Shown one piece after another: positions 1 to 9,484 of a stretch of 41,258 nucleotides of DNA (positions are counted from its first letter, which is position 1; each line of letters opens with the position of its first letter). The position numbers and the translations under genes were made by a program. Source of the stretch: Anaerococcus pacaensis 9403502 (GTDB lineage Bacteria; Bacillota; Clostridia; Tissierellales; Peptoniphilaceae); assembly GCA_000308255.3 (NCBI GenBank), contig HG326664.1, positions 339,913 through 381,170 of the forward strand. The letters run 5' to 3'. The notes under the pieces are model-generated. The model saw only the letters and a program-made list of their open reading frames with translations, was not told the origin of the DNA and ran no database searches.

Positions 1-11
1 TTATAGTTAGA

Positions 12-1979
12 TTATATTGTAACTGGTTCTTCTAGTTTTTCTTCATCAAAGTACATAGCTGCAAGGGTTGCTTCACGAATAGCATCTATAGCACGGCGAG
101 CTCTGTATGCATCACCTACTGTGACCATATCGATGCCCAATTCTTTTGCGGATTCTTTGATAAATTCGCTATCGCGGCTCCTTGCCCCTACTGCTATAAC
201 CACAGAGTCTGCAGGAAATTCTTTCATTTCCCCGTTTACTTCTGCTAGGACTTTGTCATCTGCTATTTCTGTTACTTTAGCTAAGGTTACGATGTCGATA
301 TCGAAGTTTTTGATGTTTTCTATTACAAATGGTTTACGTCCGGTACCCATGTCCATAAGGATATCTTCGCGCATTTCTAGAACTGTGACTTTTTGGCCGT
401 ATTCTTCTGCTAGAAGCTCAGCTACTTCCATACCGATTAGACCACCACCGATTACGACAGTTGTTCCTTCTGGTTTGGTTTCACGATTTAGGACTTCGTG
501 GCTGTCGTATACTATATCTGAATCTGCCCCTGGCATTGGTGGGATAAATGGTGTAGCACCGATAGCATTTATGATGTAGTCAGGTTTGATTTCAGTAATT
601 AGTTCTTTGCTTACTTCTGTATTTAGCCTGATATCTACTTCTTTTTCCCTACATTCATTGGCCATAAATCTAGCAGCATGCATCATTTCACTCTTACGTG
701 GAGCCTTGCCTGCTGTGATAAATTGGCCGCCTAATTCATCAGATTTTTCTACTAGGATAGGGTTGTGGCCACGGTCTTTTAGGACTTGAGCAGCCTTCAT
801 ACCAGCTACTCCCCCGCCTGCTACAAGGACTGTCTTACATTCCTTAGCTGGTGTGATGACCATTTCGCGCTCCTTACCCACTGCTGGGTTTATCAGACAA
901 GTAATGTGTGGCATGTTTGGATCTGCAAAGCCATCTAAGCAGCCTTGGTCGCAGCCTACGCAGTAGTCGATGTGCTTGAGGTCTCCAGCTCTTGATTTGT
1001 TGATGAAATCTGGGTCAGCTATTTGAGCGCGTCCCATTACTACCATGTCTACTTTGCCTTGGTCAATGACTTTTTCAGCAAAAGGAGCATTGTTGATACG
1101 GCCTACACCTACTGTTATAAGTCCTGTTTCTTCTTTGATTCGAGCTGCATTGTCGATGTTAAAGCCTTGTGGTAGGTCTATTGGTGGGACTTCGTATTGC
1201 ATAGCAGATGATGAGAAGTTGCCACGGCTGACATCTACTACGTCTACCCCATGGTCTTTGGCGACCTTACAAAATTCAATTGTATCTTCGATAGTTAGTC
1301 CATTTTCTAGGAAATCATCATGGGCTACCACCCTCATAAATACTGGTTTTTCCTCTGGGAAGTTAGCTCTGATTTCATCGATTGCTTCGATTAAGAAACG
1401 CATACGATTTTCTAGAGATCCACCGTATTCATCTTCTCTATGGTTAAAATATGCCGATAAGAAGGTATGTGGCAGGTAGTTATGACCAGCGTGGAATTCT
1501 ACTGTGTCATAGCCTGCTTCATTGGCACGACGAGCAGCTTCTCCATAAGCTTTTACAACTTCTGCTATTTCTTCTTTTGTGATGGCTGGTAGTGTGTATT
1601 CTGGAGATAATGGCACTGGGCTGGGTGAGAAAATTCTCACATTTGGATCGCTTGCTACTGCAAAGCCACCTTGCCATAATTGAACACCTACCTTTGCTCC
1701 ACTCTTATGTAATTCATCCACTAATTTCTTGTGGCCTTCTATGTATTTGTCATCACCCAAAGATAGGAATCCAATTGGAGCTGACGGCTCGTGTACACTA
1801 GTTACTTCTACCATATTAAATCTAGATCCACCTTCTACTCGTCTTAGGTGGTAGGCAATAAGTTGGTCTGTTACGTATTTATCATCACCTGAAAACTTAG
1901 TACCCATAGCTGGATAAAGAATTCTATTTTCAAACTCTACTTCTCGAACTTTGATTGGTTGAAATAGTTTATCAAACAT
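12..1979 (-). CDS. 2-enoate reductase-like NADH:flavin oxidoreductase
   Basis: A 655-residue flavoprotein of the old-yellow-enzyme/2-enoate reductase class (relatives: 2,4-dienoyl-CoA reductase, BaiCD, FldZ). Such enzymes reduce activated C=C bonds with NAD(P)H through FMN, a [4Fe-4S] cluster and FAD. The N-terminal half is the TIM barrel, with an HAGHNYL segment near residue 163 and DEYGGSLENR near 183. Cluster cysteines are C340, C343, C347 and C361. An FAD dinucleotide motif (GGGVAG, about 388-393) and a second NAD motif (GGGLIG, 511-516) follow. The ATG is preceded by AAGGAGG and a consensus promoter. The gene appears monocistronic on the left edge; the stop codon is complete. The substrate cannot be read from sequence. 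The family is sure, the physiological substrate unknown. Confidence 0.93.
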   Translation of the reverse strand: MFDKLFQPIKVREVEFENRILYPAMGTKFSGDDKYVTDQLIAYHLRRVEGGSRFNMVEVTSVHEPSAPIGFLSLGDDKYIEGHKKLVDELHKSGAKVGVQLWQGGFAVASDPNVRIFSPSPVPLSPEYTLPAITKEEIAEVVKAYGEAARRANEAGYDTVEFHAGHNYLPHTFLSAYFNHREDEYGGSLENRMRFLIEAIDEIRANFPEEKPVFMRVVAHDDFLENGLTIEDTIEFCKVAKDHGVDVVDVSRGNFSSSAMQYEVPPIDLPQGFNIDNAARIKEETGLITVGVGRINNAPFAEKVIDQGKVDMVVMGRAQIADPDFINKSRAGDLKHIDYCVGCDQGCLDGFADPNMPHITCLINPAVGKEREMVITPAKECKTVLVAGGGVAGMKAAQVLKDRGHNPILVEKSDELGGQFITAGKAPRKSEMMHAARFMANECREKEVDIRLNTEVSKELITEIKPDYIINAIGATPFIPPMPGADSDIVYDSHEVLNRETKPEGTTVVIGGGLIGMEVAELLAEEYGQKVTVLEMREDILMDMGTGRKPFVIENIKNFDIDIVTLAKVTEIADDKVLAEVNGEMKEFPADSVVIAVGARSRDSEFIKESAKELGIDMVTVGDAYRARRAIDAIREATLAAMYFDEEKLEEPVTI

Positions 1980-2009
1980 ATATATCCTCCTTCATATGTA
2001 TCTCTTATC

Positions 2010-2038
2010 ATTATAAAATGTTTTGAAAACGATGTCAA
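2010..2038 (-). promoter_or_regulatory. Consensus sigma-A promoter of the flavoenzyme gene
   Basis: On the minus strand TTGACA (2033-2038) and TATAAT (2010-2015) are separated by exactly 17 bases. The spacer contains the palindrome GTTTTGAAAAC, a possible operator. The leader is short and carries CATATGAAGGAGG before the ATG. Confidence 0.82.
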
Positions 2039-2053
2039 TCTCTATTACTATGT

Positions 2054-2062
2054 TGGTATAAT
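2054..2062 (+). promoter_or_regulatory. Extended -10 promoter of the DUF421/pepA pair
   Basis: TGGTATAAT lies 38 bases before the DUF421 start. No good -35 is seen; the hexamer 18 bases upstream (TGTCAA, 2033-2038) is the complement of the divergent gene's -35, so the two promoters overlap back to back. Confidence 0.6.
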
Positions 2063-2100
2063 TTACAAAAACCATATACTATATGTAGAAAGGAAATTTT

Positions 2101-2649
2101 ATGAGAAATATTTTTTATAACGATTTAGAAACTGTAATTGCAACAGCAGGTAAGGGGATACTGATTTACATAATCCTTATAGCATTTTTGAGGGTAATGG
2201 GCAAAAGGTCTTTATCAAAACTTAATATCTTTGATTTTATTATCACTATTGCCATTGGTTCTGTATTTGCATCGACTCTAACTAGCCAAGAAGTCAAACT
2301 TGCCCAAGGAACAACTGCAATCATAGTCCTACTAGGAGGCCAATATTTAATTAGTAAGTTAGCTTTCAAATCAGATAAGTTTGAAAAACTAATCAAAGCC
2401 GACCCGGCCCTACTCTATTACCACGGTAAGTATCTACTAGATACTATGGAAAATGAGCGTGTGACCAAAAGAGAGGTCCTTCAAGCAGTAAGGAAATCAG
2501 GTGCTTCGTCAATGGCAGAGGTAAGAGCTGTAATTCTTGAAACAGATGGTACGATTTCAGTATTATCTTCCGATAGTGACGCTCCAGATGGCCAGACAAA
2601 TGAACTATATGATTCAGTCAAACTCAACCCAGAGGATGACTTAATTTAG
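2101..2649 (+). CDS. DUF421 (YetF-like) membrane protein
   Basis: A 182-residue protein of the DUF421/YetF family, whose molecular role is not established. Three hydrophobic segments fill the N-terminal half (about residues 17-35, 45-62 and 70-88). They contain the family signature RVMGKRSL followed by FDFIITIAIGS. The C-terminal half is a soluble cytoplasmic domain with the usual LYYHGK and REVLQAVR elements. It is shorter than many homologues of about 220 residues. The start has AGAAAGGAAA upstream. The aminopeptidase gene starts 25 bases downstream with no terminator between, so the two are probably co-transcribed. Function not assigned. Confidence 0.85.
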   Translation: MRNIFYNDLETVIATAGKGILIYIILIAFLRVMGKRSLSKLNIFDFIITIAIGSVFASTLTSQEVKLAQGTTAIIVLLGGQYLISKLAFKSDKFEKLIKADPALLYYHGKYLLDTMENERVTKREVLQAVRKSGASSMAEVRAVILETDGTISVLSSDSDAPDGQTNELYDSVKLNPEDDLI

Positions 2650-2674
2650 GGTATGATGATATTAGGAGGAAGAC

Positions 2675-4054
2675 ATGAAATTTAAATTTAGTGATGAGAA
2701 AGATGTATACAAGGTAAAATTTGTATACAAAGAAGAATCTGATAATCCATTTTTCGATGGGTCAAATGGCGAAGTATTGCCATTAGTAGAAGAAAATACT
2801 ATCCTACTTGGCCTAGGCGATAGAAATGAATTTACAATCGACTGCTACAAAAAAGCTATTTATAAGCTAGGTAAATTTTTATCTGATAAAGATACTAGGG
2901 CTATAGCAATTGATAAGGAAAATGTAGATTTCCTAGACAAGGACTTTGTACTTGCTAGTTCAGAAGCTCTAAAGACCAGTACTTACAAATTTGACCACTA
3001 CAAAAAAGACAAATGTGAAAATAAATTAGAAAAAATTTATTTCTCAGAAAGCCTATCTGACTATGAAGCTGACCTTGATGAACTCATAAAGGTCCTAGAT
3101 GCCCAATTCTTTGCAAGAGACTTAGTAAATTTACGTTCTAATGACCTATATCCAAAGACCCTAGCCAAATTCGCAGAAGATGAGCTAACAGATCTTGGTG
3201 TAAAGGTTAAAGTTTATAAGGAAGAAGAAATCAGAGAAATGGGTCTTACAGCCTATCTAGAAGTAGCTCGCGGCTCAGAAAAAAGACCACGCCTCATCGT
3301 GATGGAATATATGAATGGCGATGAAAATGATAAGCCACTTGCCCTAGTAGGTAAAGGTATTACCTATGATACAGGTGGATATTCGCTAAAAGACTCTAAC
3401 GGTATGAAGCTAATGAACTCCGACATGGGTGGAGCTGGTACTGTAATAGGAGCTATGAAGGCTATAGCATCAAACAAAGTAGAAGCAAATGTAGTAGCGG
3501 TAGTGGCAGCTTGCGAAAATAACATCTCTGGTGATGCTTATAAGCCAGGTGACATCATCACAGCTCGCAATGGCATGACAATCGAAGTAGACAATACTGA
3601 CGCCGAAGGCCGTATCACACTTGCTGATGCTGTAAACTATGCTGCTACAGAATATGACCCAGCTATGATTGTTGATTTAGCTACACTAACAGGCGCAGTG
3701 CTCTTTGCCTTAGGAGAAACATATACAGGTTCTGTTACCAATAACCAAGAAGCTTTTGATAAGGTAAATGAAGCTGCAAAAAAAGTAGATGAAAAAATCT
3801 GGCAACTACCAGTTGATGATACTTACAAATCATACAACAAATCAGAAGTAGCTGACATCAAAAACTCTGGTGGTAGACTTGGTGGATCAATTACAGCTGG
3901 CCTATTCGTAGGAGCCTTTGTAGAAGATAAACCATGGGTACACCTTGATATTGCAGGTACTGCTTATCTTTCAAAAGACCAAGGCCTATATGGCAAAGGA
4001 GCTACTGGTGTGCATGTAAAAACCCTCTACCAATTAGCTAAAGATTATATTTAA
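2675..4054 (+). CDS. pepA: M17 leucyl aminopeptidase
   Basis: A 459-residue cytosolic leucine aminopeptidase (family M17), a two-metal enzyme that removes N-terminal residues from peptides and takes part in protein turnover. The C-terminal catalytic domain carries all expected ligands: K227 and D232 in GKGITYDTGG, D250 in NSDMGG, and D309 and E311 in the signature NTDAEGR. The N-terminal domain (about 1-160) is divergent, as is usual. AGGAGG precedes the ATG. It follows the DUF421 gene closely and ends at a clear terminator that separates it from the convergent symporter gene. pepA is the generic name; the exact peptide preference is unknown. Confidence 0.94.
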   Translation: MKFKFSDEKDVYKVKFVYKEESDNPFFDGSNGEVLPLVEENTILLGLGDRNEFTIDCYKKAIYKLGKFLSDKDTRAIAIDKENVDFLDKDFVLASSEALKTSTYKFDHYKKDKCENKLEKIYFSESLSDYEADLDELIKVLDAQFFARDLVNLRSNDLYPKTLAKFAEDELTDLGVKVKVYKEEEIREMGLTAYLEVARGSEKRPRLIVMEYMNGDENDKPLALVGKGITYDTGGYSLKDSNGMKLMNSDMGGAGTVIGAMKAIASNKVEANVVAVVAACENNISGDAYKPGDIITARNGMTIEVDNTDAEGRITLADAVNYAATEYDPAMIVDLATLTGAVLFALGETYTGSVTNNQEAFDKVNEAAKKVDEKIWQLPVDDTYKSYNKSEVADIKNSGGRLGGSITAGLFVGAFVEDKPWVHLDIAGTAYLSKDQGLYGKGATGVHVKTLYQLAKDYI

Positions 4055-4064
4055 GCATATTAAT

Positions 4065-4097
4065 AGAGCTAGGAAATATCCTAGCTCTAAATTTTTT
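4065..4097 (+). terminator. Rho-independent terminator after pepA
   Basis: A perfect 10-bp stem (AGAGCTAGGA / TCCTAGCTCT, 4065-4088) with an AATA loop is followed by seven T. It sits between convergent genes, and the T tract runs into the stop codon of the symporter gene. Confidence 0.9.
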
Positions 4098-5471
4098 TTA
4101 TAATGTATATGTTTCTTCTCTATGCCAAACTGGCTCATCAACACCTGATTTGCTTTGGGTATCATAATCTAACAATACTCTTTTCACATCTTTAAATAAA
4201 AGCAAGAGGCTGATTACATTTATCACTACTACTATCCCTACAAATACATCTATAAAGCCCCATACTACTTCTAGATCCATTTGAGTGGCTACTATAAACA
4301 TGATAAAGGCAATTATTCTATAAATCCATAGTGGAATTTTATATTTATCTCTAAATATGAGTAGGATATTTGATTCACCATAAAATAGGTCGGCTATAAG
4401 TGTTGTAAAACCAAACATAGCCATAGCTAAAAATACTAGCCATCTACCTATCCCACCCATTTGTGATGCAAAGGCATCTTGAACTAGGAGAATCCCATCA
4501 TTACCATTGCCCACTACTCCTGACAGTAGCAACGCAAAAGCTGATAGTGTACAGATGATAATAGTGGTTACAAATGTACCAAACATACCTAAGAAACCTT
4601 GCTCAGCAGGGTGCTTCACATCTGCTGCAGCATGCATTATACCAGCAATACCATTACCAGCATCGTTTGAAAATAGACCACGAGCTACCCCATGGCGGAA
4701 GGCATCCATCACTGTATAACCAATCATACCACCCACAGCAGCCTGTGGACTAAAGGCAGATTTGAAAATAGTTGCAAACATTGCTGGCACTTGGCCGATA
4801 TTTGTAATAACAATAAATAATACCGCTACAATGTAGACACCAGCCATAAATGGCACTACTTTAGATGAGAAATCTGTAAGCCTTTTAACACCACCTATTG
4901 TAATAGCCGCTGCGGCTGCTGTTACCACAATACCTGCCCAAATTGGGTTAACATTCACAACACCTGTTAGGGCTTGGGATATAGAATTTGATTGCATAAA
5001 TGCTATACAAAGTCCAACACCTATTACGTAAAATATCGCAGTAATCACTGCAAATATTCTTGATTTGAGCCCATTTTGTATGTAATATGCTGGGCCTCCC
5101 CTATATGTACCATCTTCGAGTTTGACTCTGTATAATTGACCTAGAACTGTTTCAGCAAATGTGATTACCATCCCAAGTAGAGCTGTAATCCACATCCAAA
5201 ATATGGCTCCTGGTCCACCTGCTACTAATGCACTTGCCACTCCTACGAGCGATCCTGTACCTACTTGCCCGCCTACTGCTGTGGCAAGGGCTGCAAATCC
5301 GCTGACATTGCTGTCGCTTTTGAGATTCTTTTGTAATACCTTTTTGATGTGGCCAGCGTACCTAAATTGCGGAAAACCTAGCCTAATCGAATAATAAAGG
5401 CCAACTCCTAGCAGGACATAGCCAATGACATTAGCCCACAAAAAGTCAGCTATATTTAATAAAGCTTGCAT
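4098..5471 (-). CDS. Sodium:alanine symporter (AGCS family)
   Basis: A 457-residue polytopic membrane protein of the alanine or glycine:cation symporter family (AgcS/AlsT/DagA), which takes up alanine or glycine with Na+. The diagnostic GGQVGTGSLVGVASA segment near residues 66-82 and the FSNDAGNG loop in the middle are present. About ten hydrophobic helices cover the whole length, as expected. The start is set by AAAGGAG upstream, and a good promoter lies 38 bases before it. The gene is monocistronic: the hydrogenase terminator lies upstream and the pepA terminator faces its end. Which of alanine, glycine or a D-isomer is carried cannot be told. Confidence 0.93.
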   Translation of the reverse strand: MQALLNIADFLWANVIGYVLLGVGLYYSIRLGFPQFRYAGHIKKVLQKNLKSDSNVSGFAALATAVGGQVGTGSLVGVASALVAGGPGAIFWMWITALLGMVITFAETVLGQLYRVKLEDGTYRGGPAYYIQNGLKSRIFAVITAIFYVIGVGLCIAFMQSNSISQALTGVVNVNPIWAGIVVTAAAAAITIGGVKRLTDFSSKVVPFMAGVYIVAVLFIVITNIGQVPAMFATIFKSAFSPQAAVGGMIGYTVMDAFRHGVARGLFSNDAGNGIAGIMHAAADVKHPAEQGFLGMFGTFVTTIIICTLSAFALLLSGVVGNGNDGILLVQDAFASQMGGIGRWLVFLAMAMFGFTTLIADLFYGESNILLIFRDKYKIPLWIYRIIAFIMFIVATQMDLEVVWGFIDVFVGIVVVINVISLLLLFKDVKRVLLDYDTQSKSGVDEPVWHREETYTL

Positions 5472-5508
5472 AAATTACTCCTTTTCAATTTATATATAAT
5501 ACCTTTTT

Positions 5509-5537
5509 ATTATACAGAAATATGGCTAATAAGGCAA
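5509..5537 (-). promoter_or_regulatory. Promoter of the alanine symporter gene
   Basis: On the minus strand TTGCCT (5532-5537), a 17-base spacer and TATAAT (5509-5514) precede the gene, with a 37-base AT-rich leader and an AAAGGAG ribosome site. Confidence 0.7.
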
Positions 5538-5592
5538 ATGAGTATGATATATAAATTATATAGATAGTCATTGTTTTTCAATATATCTACTA

Positions 5593-5629
5593 TAAAAAAG
5601 AAAACTCCCCGGCTAACGCAGTCGGGGAG
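5593..5629 (-). terminator. Terminator of the hydrogenase operon
   Basis: Read on the minus strand, CTCCCCG and CGGGGAG form a 7-bp GC-rich stem with an 11-base loop, followed by TTTTCTTTTTT. It lies directly after the hydA stop codon. Confidence 0.9.
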
Positions 5630-5636
5630 ATATTTG

Positions 5637-7379
5637 CTAGAATAATTCTATTGTTTTATCTTCGTCATAATGAGTATGGAGCAGCTGGTGAGCTTTTTCT
5701 CCACCTGGTTTACCTAGATACTCATCATAAAGTTTTTGAACTTCTGGGTTTTCATATGATCTACGAAGGTCTTTGTTTCTATCTACTGAGTGTAGACCTT
5801 CCATTCTCTTCTTGATTATTTCAACATTGGCATTGTGACGAGGTTGGCCACCACCGTTTATACATCCACCAGGACAAGCCATGATTTCTATGATATCAAA
5901 GTGAGCTTCGCCCCTATCTACTTTTTCTAGTACACGACGAGCATTGCCTAGTCCACTGGTAACTACTGCGGTAAGTTCATAGCCACCTACATCTACCTTT
6001 GAAATCTTGGTTCCCTTTAGGTCTTTCATTTCTTCAAATTCTACATCTTCTAAATGTTCACCTGTGATGATATTATAAGCAGTACGAAGTGCTGATTCGA
6101 GTACCCCACCTGTCGCACCAAATATGACACCAGCACCAGTAGATTCACCCATGAGCCTGTCAAAGTCAGATGGCTCTAAGTGTTCTAAGCTTAGTGACAT
6201 ATCACGAATCATTTCAGCTAGTTCACGTGTTGTGATTACATAGTCTACGTCACTATAGCCTGAACTATTTACAAGTTCTGGACGTCTAGATTCGTATTTT
6301 TTAGCAACACATGGCATTACAGAAACTACTACGATGTTTTCTGGATCTACGTTTATTTGTTCAGCGAAATATGATTTGGCAATAGATCCAAACATTTCGT
6401 GTGGTGACTTGCATGTTGATGGGATGTCTAGTAGGTCTGGGAAATTGGTTTCGATGAAGTTAACCCAGCTTGGACAACAGCTTGTGATGATTGGAATTCT
6501 ACCGTTATTTTGTAGTCTATCTACTACTTCATGGGCTTCTTCAATTGCTGTAACATCTGCTGCAAAGTCTGTATCAAATACATAGTCGAAGCCTAGGCTT
6601 CTTAGGGCAGATACCATTTGACCTGTCACTACAGATCCAGCTTCCATACCAAATTCTTCACCAAGGGCAACACGGACTGCAGGAGCAGTTTGTACAATTA
6701 CTATTTTTTCTGGGTCATCGATTGCCTTATACACTTCATTAGTTTCATTTACTTCAGTAAGGGCGCCTGTTGGGCATACTGATAGACATTGGCCACAGAA
6801 GGTACAGTTGGTTTGATACATTGGTTGCATGAAGTTTGTTCCTATTACAGTATCATAACCACGGCCTACATCTGTAAGAGTGCCTACAGTTTGGAATTCG
6901 TTACACATAGTTTCGCATCTCTTACATAAGATACATTTATTTGGATCTCTGATGATAGAAAATGATGAGTTATCTATAGGTCTATTCATCATCTTGCCCT
7001 TAAATCTGATATCTCTGATATTATTTTCTGCTGCTAGTGTTTGAAGCTCGCAGTTTCCATTTCTATCACATGTTAGACATGTTTTAGGGTGGTTTGACAA
7101 TAGGAGCTCTATATTTATCTTACGAGCTTTGATTACTTTTTGAGTATCAGTTCTAATTTCCATCCCTTCTTTTACCAGAGTATTACAAGCAGGAACAAGC
7201 CCCCTACCCCATTGGACCATACACACCCTACAGTTGGCATGTTGGTTAACGAAGTTGATTTCTGGTAGATTGTAGTGGCAGAGAGTAGGGATTTTTACAT
7301 TGATTTCTCTAGCCGCCTCTAAAATCGTAGTTCCTTCTGGAACACTTACATCTATATCATTTATTTTTAAATTTACCAT
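5637..7379 (-). CDS. hydA: [FeFe] hydrogenase catalytic subunit (HydA/HndD type)
   Basis: A 580-residue group A [FeFe] hydrogenase that makes or consumes H2 at the H-cluster. The domain order is a [2Fe-2S] domain (C34, C50, C53, C65), a His-ligated [4Fe-4S] (H97, C101, C104, C110), two 4Fe-4S ferredoxin clusters (C149/152/155/159 and C192/195/198/202), then the H domain. H-cluster motifs are complete: L1 TSCCPSW (C301 matches the proton-relay cysteine, C302 a ligand), L2 MPCVAKKYE (C357) and L3 MACPGGC (C502, C506). L1 has Ser where Gly is common. It is the last gene of hydC-hydB-hydA, 10 bases after hydB, and its GAGGT site lies in that gap. By family, the complex couples NADH and perhaps ferredoxin oxidation to H2 formation; bifurcation is inference. 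Confidence 0.96.
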   Translation of the reverse strand: MVNLKINDIDVSVPEGTTILEAAREINVKIPTLCHYNLPEINFVNQHANCRVCMVQWGRGLVPACNTLVKEGMEIRTDTQKVIKARKINIELLLSNHPKTCLTCDRNGNCELQTLAAENNIRDIRFKGKMMNRPIDNSSFSIIRDPNKCILCKRCETMCNEFQTVGTLTDVGRGYDTVIGTNFMQPMYQTNCTFCGQCLSVCPTGALTEVNETNEVYKAIDDPEKIVIVQTAPAVRVALGEEFGMEAGSVVTGQMVSALRSLGFDYVFDTDFAADVTAIEEAHEVVDRLQNNGRIPIITSCCPSWVNFIETNFPDLLDIPSTCKSPHEMFGSIAKSYFAEQINVDPENIVVVSVMPCVAKKYESRRPELVNSSGYSDVDYVITTRELAEMIRDMSLSLEHLEPSDFDRLMGESTGAGVIFGATGGVLESALRTAYNIITGEHLEDVEFEEMKDLKGTKISKVDVGGYELTAVVTSGLGNARRVLEKVDRGEAHFDIIEIMACPGGCINGGGQPRHNANVEIIKKRMEGLHSVDRNKDLRRSYENPEVQKLYDEYLGKPGGEKAHQLLHTHYDEDKTIELF

Positions 7380-7389
7380 ATGTACCTCA

Positions 7390-8964
7390 TTATTTTACTA
7401 CAGCATGTACTGGACATACTTCGTAACAATTGTTACATTTAATACATTTTTTAGGATCTATGACATGTCTTTCGCGTGGCTGTCCTGAGATAGCCTCAAC
7501 TGGACATTCACGTTTACACTTACCACAGCCAATACATTTATCTGTGATGAAATATTTTACTAGTGATTTACATACGCCAGCTTCACAGTGCTTGTTTTCA
7601 ATGTGGTCTAGATATTCATGACCGAAATATTGCATAGAGCTCTTTACAGGGTTTGTTGCAGATTTACCAAGACCGCAAAGTGAAGTATCAGTGATAACTT
7701 CGCATAGGTCTTCTAAGAGTTCGTATTCTTCCATAGAGCATCTGCCAGATGAGATTCTTTCAAGTGTTTCTAGGACTCTAAGGTTTCCTATCCTACATGG
7801 AGTACACTTACCACATGACTCATCTACAGTAAATTTCATAAAGAACTTCGCGATATCTACCATACAGTCATTTTCATCCATAACTACGATACCACCAGAT
7901 CCCATGATTGATCCGATTTTCATTAGTGATGTGAAGTCAATTGGAGTATCAAAAAGCTCTGGAGGTATACATCCACCAGAAGGACCACCAGTTTGGATTG
8001 CCTTTACTTTTGTACCATCAGGTGTGCCGCCACCGATTTCATATACTATTTCATTTATGCTTAGACCCATTGGAACTTCGATTAGTCCTGCATTTTTGAT
8101 CTTTCCTACAAGTGTAAATACTTTGGTTCCTGGAGAGTCTTCTGTACCAAAAGACTTAAACCAATCTGGGCCCTTGTCTATGATTTGAGCAACATTGGCA
8201 TAGGTTTCTACGTTGTTTATAATAGTTGGCTTATCAAATAGGCCACGGACATTTGTTCTATATACTTTAGCTTGTGGCATACCACGGTTACCTTCTATAG
8301 ATTGCATGAGGGCTGTACCTTCACCACATACGAAAGCTCCAGCACCTAGTCTAATTTGTAGGTCAAAGCTAAAGTCTGTGCCCATGATATTTTCACCTAG
8401 GAGATTAAGTGCTTTGGCATCTTCTATGGCTTGGCGTAGGGTTGCAACAGCATTAGGATATTCTGCTCTAACATAGACATAACCGTGGCTTGCTCCAATT
8501 GCTCTACCAGCTATTGCCATACCTTCGATGACTGCATGAGGATCGTATTCTAGGATAGAACGGTCCATGTATGCACCTGGGTCCCCTTCATCGGCATTAC
8601 AAATCACGTATTTTATGTCTGATTCTGTTTCATAGGCACCTTCCCATTTCACACCTGCTGGGAAACCTGCCCCGCCTCTACCTCTTAATTTTGATGCAAT
8701 CATTGTATCAATGATTTCTCTTGGCTCCATTTGGTGTAGGGCCTTTTCTAGGGAGAAATATCCTCCCCTAGCTATGTACTCTTTGATAGAAGCTGGGTCT
8801 ATGACTTTATAGTTTCTTAGAACTATTCTTTTTTGTTTGCCTTCTACTTCTTCAATAAATTTAATTTCATCATCATTAACGATGAGCCCTTCATTACTCC
8901 TTGCTCTGTCTAGGACAATAGGTAATGTTTCTTCTTTGATATTAGTTAGGTCTGCTAAGTTCAT
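7390..8964 (-). CDS. hydB: NADH-binding hydrogenase subunit (HydB/HndC/NuoF type)
   Basis: A 524-residue flavoprotein subunit that exchanges electrons with NAD(H). FMN and NADH sites are visible as RGRGGAGFPAGVKW (near residue 94) and GEGTALMQSIEG. A [4Fe-4S] site follows (ESCGKCTPCRIG plus a later Cys). The C-terminus adds two ferredoxin clusters (CIGCGKCKREC and CIKCNNCYEVC). The first cysteine comes only near residue 120, so the N-terminal thioredoxin-like [2Fe-2S] domain found in longer HydB proteins is absent, replaced by about 60 plain residues. The start lies inside hydC (23-base overlap) with a GGAAGGT ribosome site, which suggests coupled translation. Confidence 0.95.
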   Translation of the reverse strand: MNLADLTNIKEETLPIVLDRARSNEGLIVNDDEIKFIEEVEGKQKRIVLRNYKVIDPASIKEYIARGGYFSLEKALHQMEPREIIDTMIASKLRGRGGAGFPAGVKWEGAYETESDIKYVICNADEGDPGAYMDRSILEYDPHAVIEGMAIAGRAIGASHGYVYVRAEYPNAVATLRQAIEDAKALNLLGENIMGTDFSFDLQIRLGAGAFVCGEGTALMQSIEGNRGMPQAKVYRTNVRGLFDKPTIINNVETYANVAQIIDKGPDWFKSFGTEDSPGTKVFTLVGKIKNAGLIEVPMGLSINEIVYEIGGGTPDGTKVKAIQTGGPSGGCIPPELFDTPIDFTSLMKIGSIMGSGGIVVMDENDCMVDIAKFFMKFTVDESCGKCTPCRIGNLRVLETLERISSGRCSMEEYELLEDLCEVITDTSLCGLGKSATNPVKSSMQYFGHEYLDHIENKHCEAGVCKSLVKYFITDKCIGCGKCKRECPVEAISGQPRERHVIDPKKCIKCNNCYEVCPVHAVVK

Positions 8965-9454
8965 CTATCTTACCTTCCAATGCTTCACTTATTATTCTTT
9001 CGATGTCATCTACATTCACATCTTCGTAAACGTAATCATTCACAGCAACGATTGGTGCATTAGCGCAAGCTCCTAGGCACCTAGTTTCATTTACTGAAAA
9101 CTGTAGGTCTTTAGTTGTTTCACCTAGTTTGACACCTAGCTTCTCAGAGAAAGCATTCATGATATTTTCAGCACCCTTTACATAGCATGCTGTACCATTG
9201 CATACAGATATATTGTATTTTCCTTTTGGTATAAGCGAGAATCTTGAATAGAATGTTACAACGCCATAGATTTTGGAGTATGGGACATTTAGTTTGTCAC
9301 CGATTATGTTAAATGCTTCTTTTGGTATGTAACCGTAAAAATCTTGGACTTTATGTAATACTTCTATTAGTGAAGATGGATCATCTATACCTTCTAAAAA
9401 TTCATCGATTTTGTCTGTGTAGATGCGATTGACATCACATTCTTTTTCAGTCAT
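8942..9454 (-). CDS. hydC: Thioredoxin-like [2Fe-2S] hydrogenase subunit (HydC/HndA/NuoE type)
   Basis: A 170-residue NuoE-like subunit that carries one [2Fe-2S] cluster in the soluble hydrogenase complex. The ligands are C85 and C90 (CNGTAC) and C126 and C130 (CLGAC), in the classic CX4C...CX3C spacing. An N-terminal helical bundle (LIEVLHKVQDFYGYIP) matches the family, and the length is typical. It is the first gene of the operon, with AAGGAGG upstream, and its end overlaps hydB by 23 bases. Together with hydB and hydA it makes a trimeric set. No separate HndB-like gene and no HydE/F/G maturases lie in this window, so maturation genes must be elsewhere. Confidence 0.94.
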   Translation of the reverse strand: MTEKECDVNRIYTDKIDEFLEGIDDPSSLIEVLHKVQDFYGYIPKEAFNIIGDKLNVPYSKIYGVVTFYSRFSLIPKGKYNISVCNGTACYVKGAENIMNAFSEKLGVKLGETTKDLQFSVNETRCLGACANAPIVAVNDYVYEDVNVDDIERIISEALEGKIDELSRPN

Positions 9455-9484
9455 ATATTTACCTCCTTCATATGAGTCATACTA

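Noticed and set aside
1045..1479. Plus-strand open frame opposite the flavoenzyme gene
   Set aside because: Antisense, no ribosome site, no family pattern; the minus-strand reading has all motifs.
7691..8188. Plus-strand open frame opposite hydB
   Set aside because: Antisense shadow of a highly conserved gene with no recognisable protein pattern.
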